From contig JAOPYP010000004.1 of NCBI GenBank assembly GCA_025964635.1, forward strand, positions 1 through 5,708: DNA of 5,708 bases. Reading direction: 5' to 3'. Positions 4,692 through 5,708 of the stretch are shown here, in pieces. This stretch comes from Actinomycetes bacterium. Lineage in GTDB: Bacteria > Actinomycetota > Actinomycetes > Streptosporangiales > Streptosporangiaceae. The translations under genes were made by a program, and so were the position numbers. Position 1 is the stretch's first letter. Each line of letters starts with the position of its first letter. The notes under the pieces were generated by a model. It saw only the letters and a list, made by a program, of their open reading frames with translations. It searched no databases and was not told where the DNA came from.

Positions 4692-5576
4692 GTGACCGAC
4701 GGGGCCGCCCAGCAGGTCCTCCGGCTCGGCCGGCATTCCTTCGCCCCGGCCCGGCGGCTGGTCATGGGCATCGTCAACCGCACCCCCGACTCCTTCTACG
4801 ACCGCGGTGCGACCTGGGACGAGGATGCGGCCATGGCCCGGGTGCACGCCGTGGTGGCCGAGGGCGCCGACATCCTCGACATCGGCGGCGTGGCCGCCGC
4901 GCCCGGCGCCCCGGTGGAGGTGGCCGAGGAGATCCGCCGGACCGTGCCGTTCGTGGCCGCGGTCCGCGCCGCCTACCCGGACCTGGTGATCAGCGTGGAC
5001 ACCTGGCGGCACGAGGTCGGCCGGGAAGCCTGCCTGGCCGGCGCGGACCTGCTGAACGACACCTGGGGCGGCCAGGACCGGCAGCTGCCCGCGGTGGCTG
5101 CCGAGTTCGGGGCCGGCCTGATCTGCGCGCACGCTGGTGACCAGCCCCCCCGGACCCGCCCGTTCCGGGTCGCCTACGACGACGTGATGGCCGACGTCCT
5201 GGACCGCACGCTGGACCAGGCGGCCCGCGCCACCGCGGCCGGGGTGGATCCGGCCCGGATCCTGATCGACGCGGCCCACGACTTCGGCAAGAACACCTGG
5301 CAGTCGCTGGAGGTCACCCGGCGGCTGGGTGAGATGGTGGCGACCGGCTGGCCGGTGCTGGTGTCCCTGTCCAACAAGGACTTCATCGGGGAGACGCTGG
5401 ACGCTCCCCCGGAGCGGCGGCTGACCGGGACGCTGGCCACCACGGCCATCTGCGCCTGGCTGGGCGCCCGGGTGTTCCGGGTGCACCAGGTCCGCGAGAC
5501 CCGGGACGTGCTGGCCATGGTGTCCGCGATCCAGGGTGAGCAGCCGCCCGCCCGGACCGTCCGCGGGCTGGCCTGA
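4692..5576 (+). CDS. folP2: FolP2-type dihydropteroate synthase homologue
   Basis: A 294-residue cytoplasmic TIM-barrel protein of the dihydropteroate synthase family, which in its classic form joins a pterin diphosphate to p-aminobenzoate for folate. The first family signature is intact (MGIVNRTPDSFYDRG, 25-39). The second is altered: the usual GGESTRPG loop reads GGVAAAPG (65-72), losing the Thr-Arg contacts for p-aminobenzoate and sulfonamides. Other blocks follow mycobacterial FolP2 rather than FolP1: NDTWGG (122-127), PRTRPFRV (153-160), IDAAHDFGKNT (192-202) and LSNKDFIGE (226-234, where FolP1-type enzymes usually have SRK). RVHQV (263-267) keeps the pterin-diphosphate Arg and His. It matches M. 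tuberculosis Rv1207 to the last residues (TVRGLA). The mycobacterial FolP2 proteins are reported to lack normal synthase activity, so the true reaction is uncertain. It starts 1 bp after gpgS, the same neighbour as in mycobacteria. Confidence 0.92.
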   Translation: MTDGAAQQVLRLGRHSFAPARRLVMGIVNRTPDSFYDRGATWDEDAAMARVHAVVAEGADILDIGGVAAAPGAPVEVAEEIRRTVPFVAAVRAAYPDLVISVDTWRHEVGREACLAGADLLNDTWGGQDRQLPAVAAEFGAGLICAHAGDQPPRTRPFRVAYDDVMADVLDRTLDQAARATAAGVDPARILIDAAHDFGKNTWQSLEVTRRLGEMVATGWPVLVSLSNKDFIGETLDAPPERRLTGTLATTAICAWLGARVFRVHQVRETRDVLAMVSAIQGEQPPARTVRGLA

Positions 5577-5583
5577 TGACACC

Positions 5584-5708
5584 GTGATCACGAGCGCCGC
5601 CCTCTGCCCGTGGCCGCCGCTGCTCGTCCGCGAGCTGACCGGCGCGGATCCGGTGCTGCCCGAGCTGCGGGCCGCCTGCGCCGAGGCGGTCGCCACGCTG
5701 CTGCGGGA
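5584..5708 (+). CDS. Partial: probable LigB-like (class III extradiol dioxygenase superfamily) protein, N terminus
   Basis: An open frame from GTG 5584 runs to the window edge (about 41 complete codons) with strongly GC-rich third positions like the other genes. It begins 7 bp after the folP2-type stop, in the same direction, so it is probably in the same operon. The start, MITSAALCPWPPLLVREL, resembles actinobacterial proteins annotated as class III extradiol dioxygenase-like (CP.PPLL.PE near the N terminus, then a helix ending ELRAACAEAV). The family usually has a His in place of the Trp here (CPHPPLL), so the metal site may differ. The assignment rests on about 40 residues and is tentative; that it is a real gene is more certain. 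The Shine-Dalgarno is weak. Confidence 0.6.
   Translation, partial: MITSAALCPWPPLLVRELTGADPVLPELRAACAEAVATLLR

Noticed and set aside
4671..5696. Long open frame on the minus strand across folP2
   Set aside because: It mirrors the folP2-type gene, has no recognisable domain, and shows the His/Gly/Pro/Val-rich composition of antisense frames in high-GC DNA.

Overview
The window is very GC-rich, with G or C at most third codon positions, and reads as a chromosomal segment of a high-GC actinobacterium (Actinomycetota). The strongest taxonomic hint is a gpgS-folP2 pair in the same order and orientation as in mycobacteria (Rv1208-Rv1207). The remaining genes do not point to a genus. I see no mobile elements, tRNA or rRNA genes, or CRISPR arrays.

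Left part (1-3358): four genes lie on the minus strand. In transcription order they are an exported L,D-transpeptidase with a peptidoglycan-binding domain (3358-2555), a multi-pass membrane protein of four DUF347-type repeats (2404-1574), a PAS-GGDEF diguanylate cyclase (1479-601) and a small Nudix hydrolase (590-102). The cyclase and Nudix genes are 10 bp apart and probably co-transcribed. A strong GC hairpin (2493-2524) follows the transpeptidase and probably ends its transcript. A decaying 33-bp tandem repeat (1-115) begins inside the last codons of the Nudix gene and runs to the window edge.

Middle (3359-3691): a 333-bp divergent intergenic region, visibly richer in A/T than the genes. 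It holds the most interesting regulatory signals: a match to the ECF sigma-E cell-envelope-stress promoter pattern of Streptomyces (GCAACC-N16-CGTC) facing the transpeptidase, and a long, nearly perfect hairpin in the predicted leader of the same gene.

Right part (3692-5708): a plus-strand, tightly packed gene set. It contains a glucosyl-3-phosphoglycerate synthase (gpgS), a FolP2-type dihydropteroate synthase homologue starting 1 bp after it, and the 5' end of a probable LigB-like (class III extradiol dioxygenase superfamily) gene cut by the window edge.

Taken together the genes concern the cell envelope (transpeptidase, possibly the membrane protein), c-di-GMP signalling (cyclase) and glucosylglycerate-type metabolism (GpgS). 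I see no wholly new multi-gene system. The points worth a second look are regulatory (promoter plus hairpin, duplicated start region, decaying repeats) and the divergent active-site loops of the FolP2-type protein.
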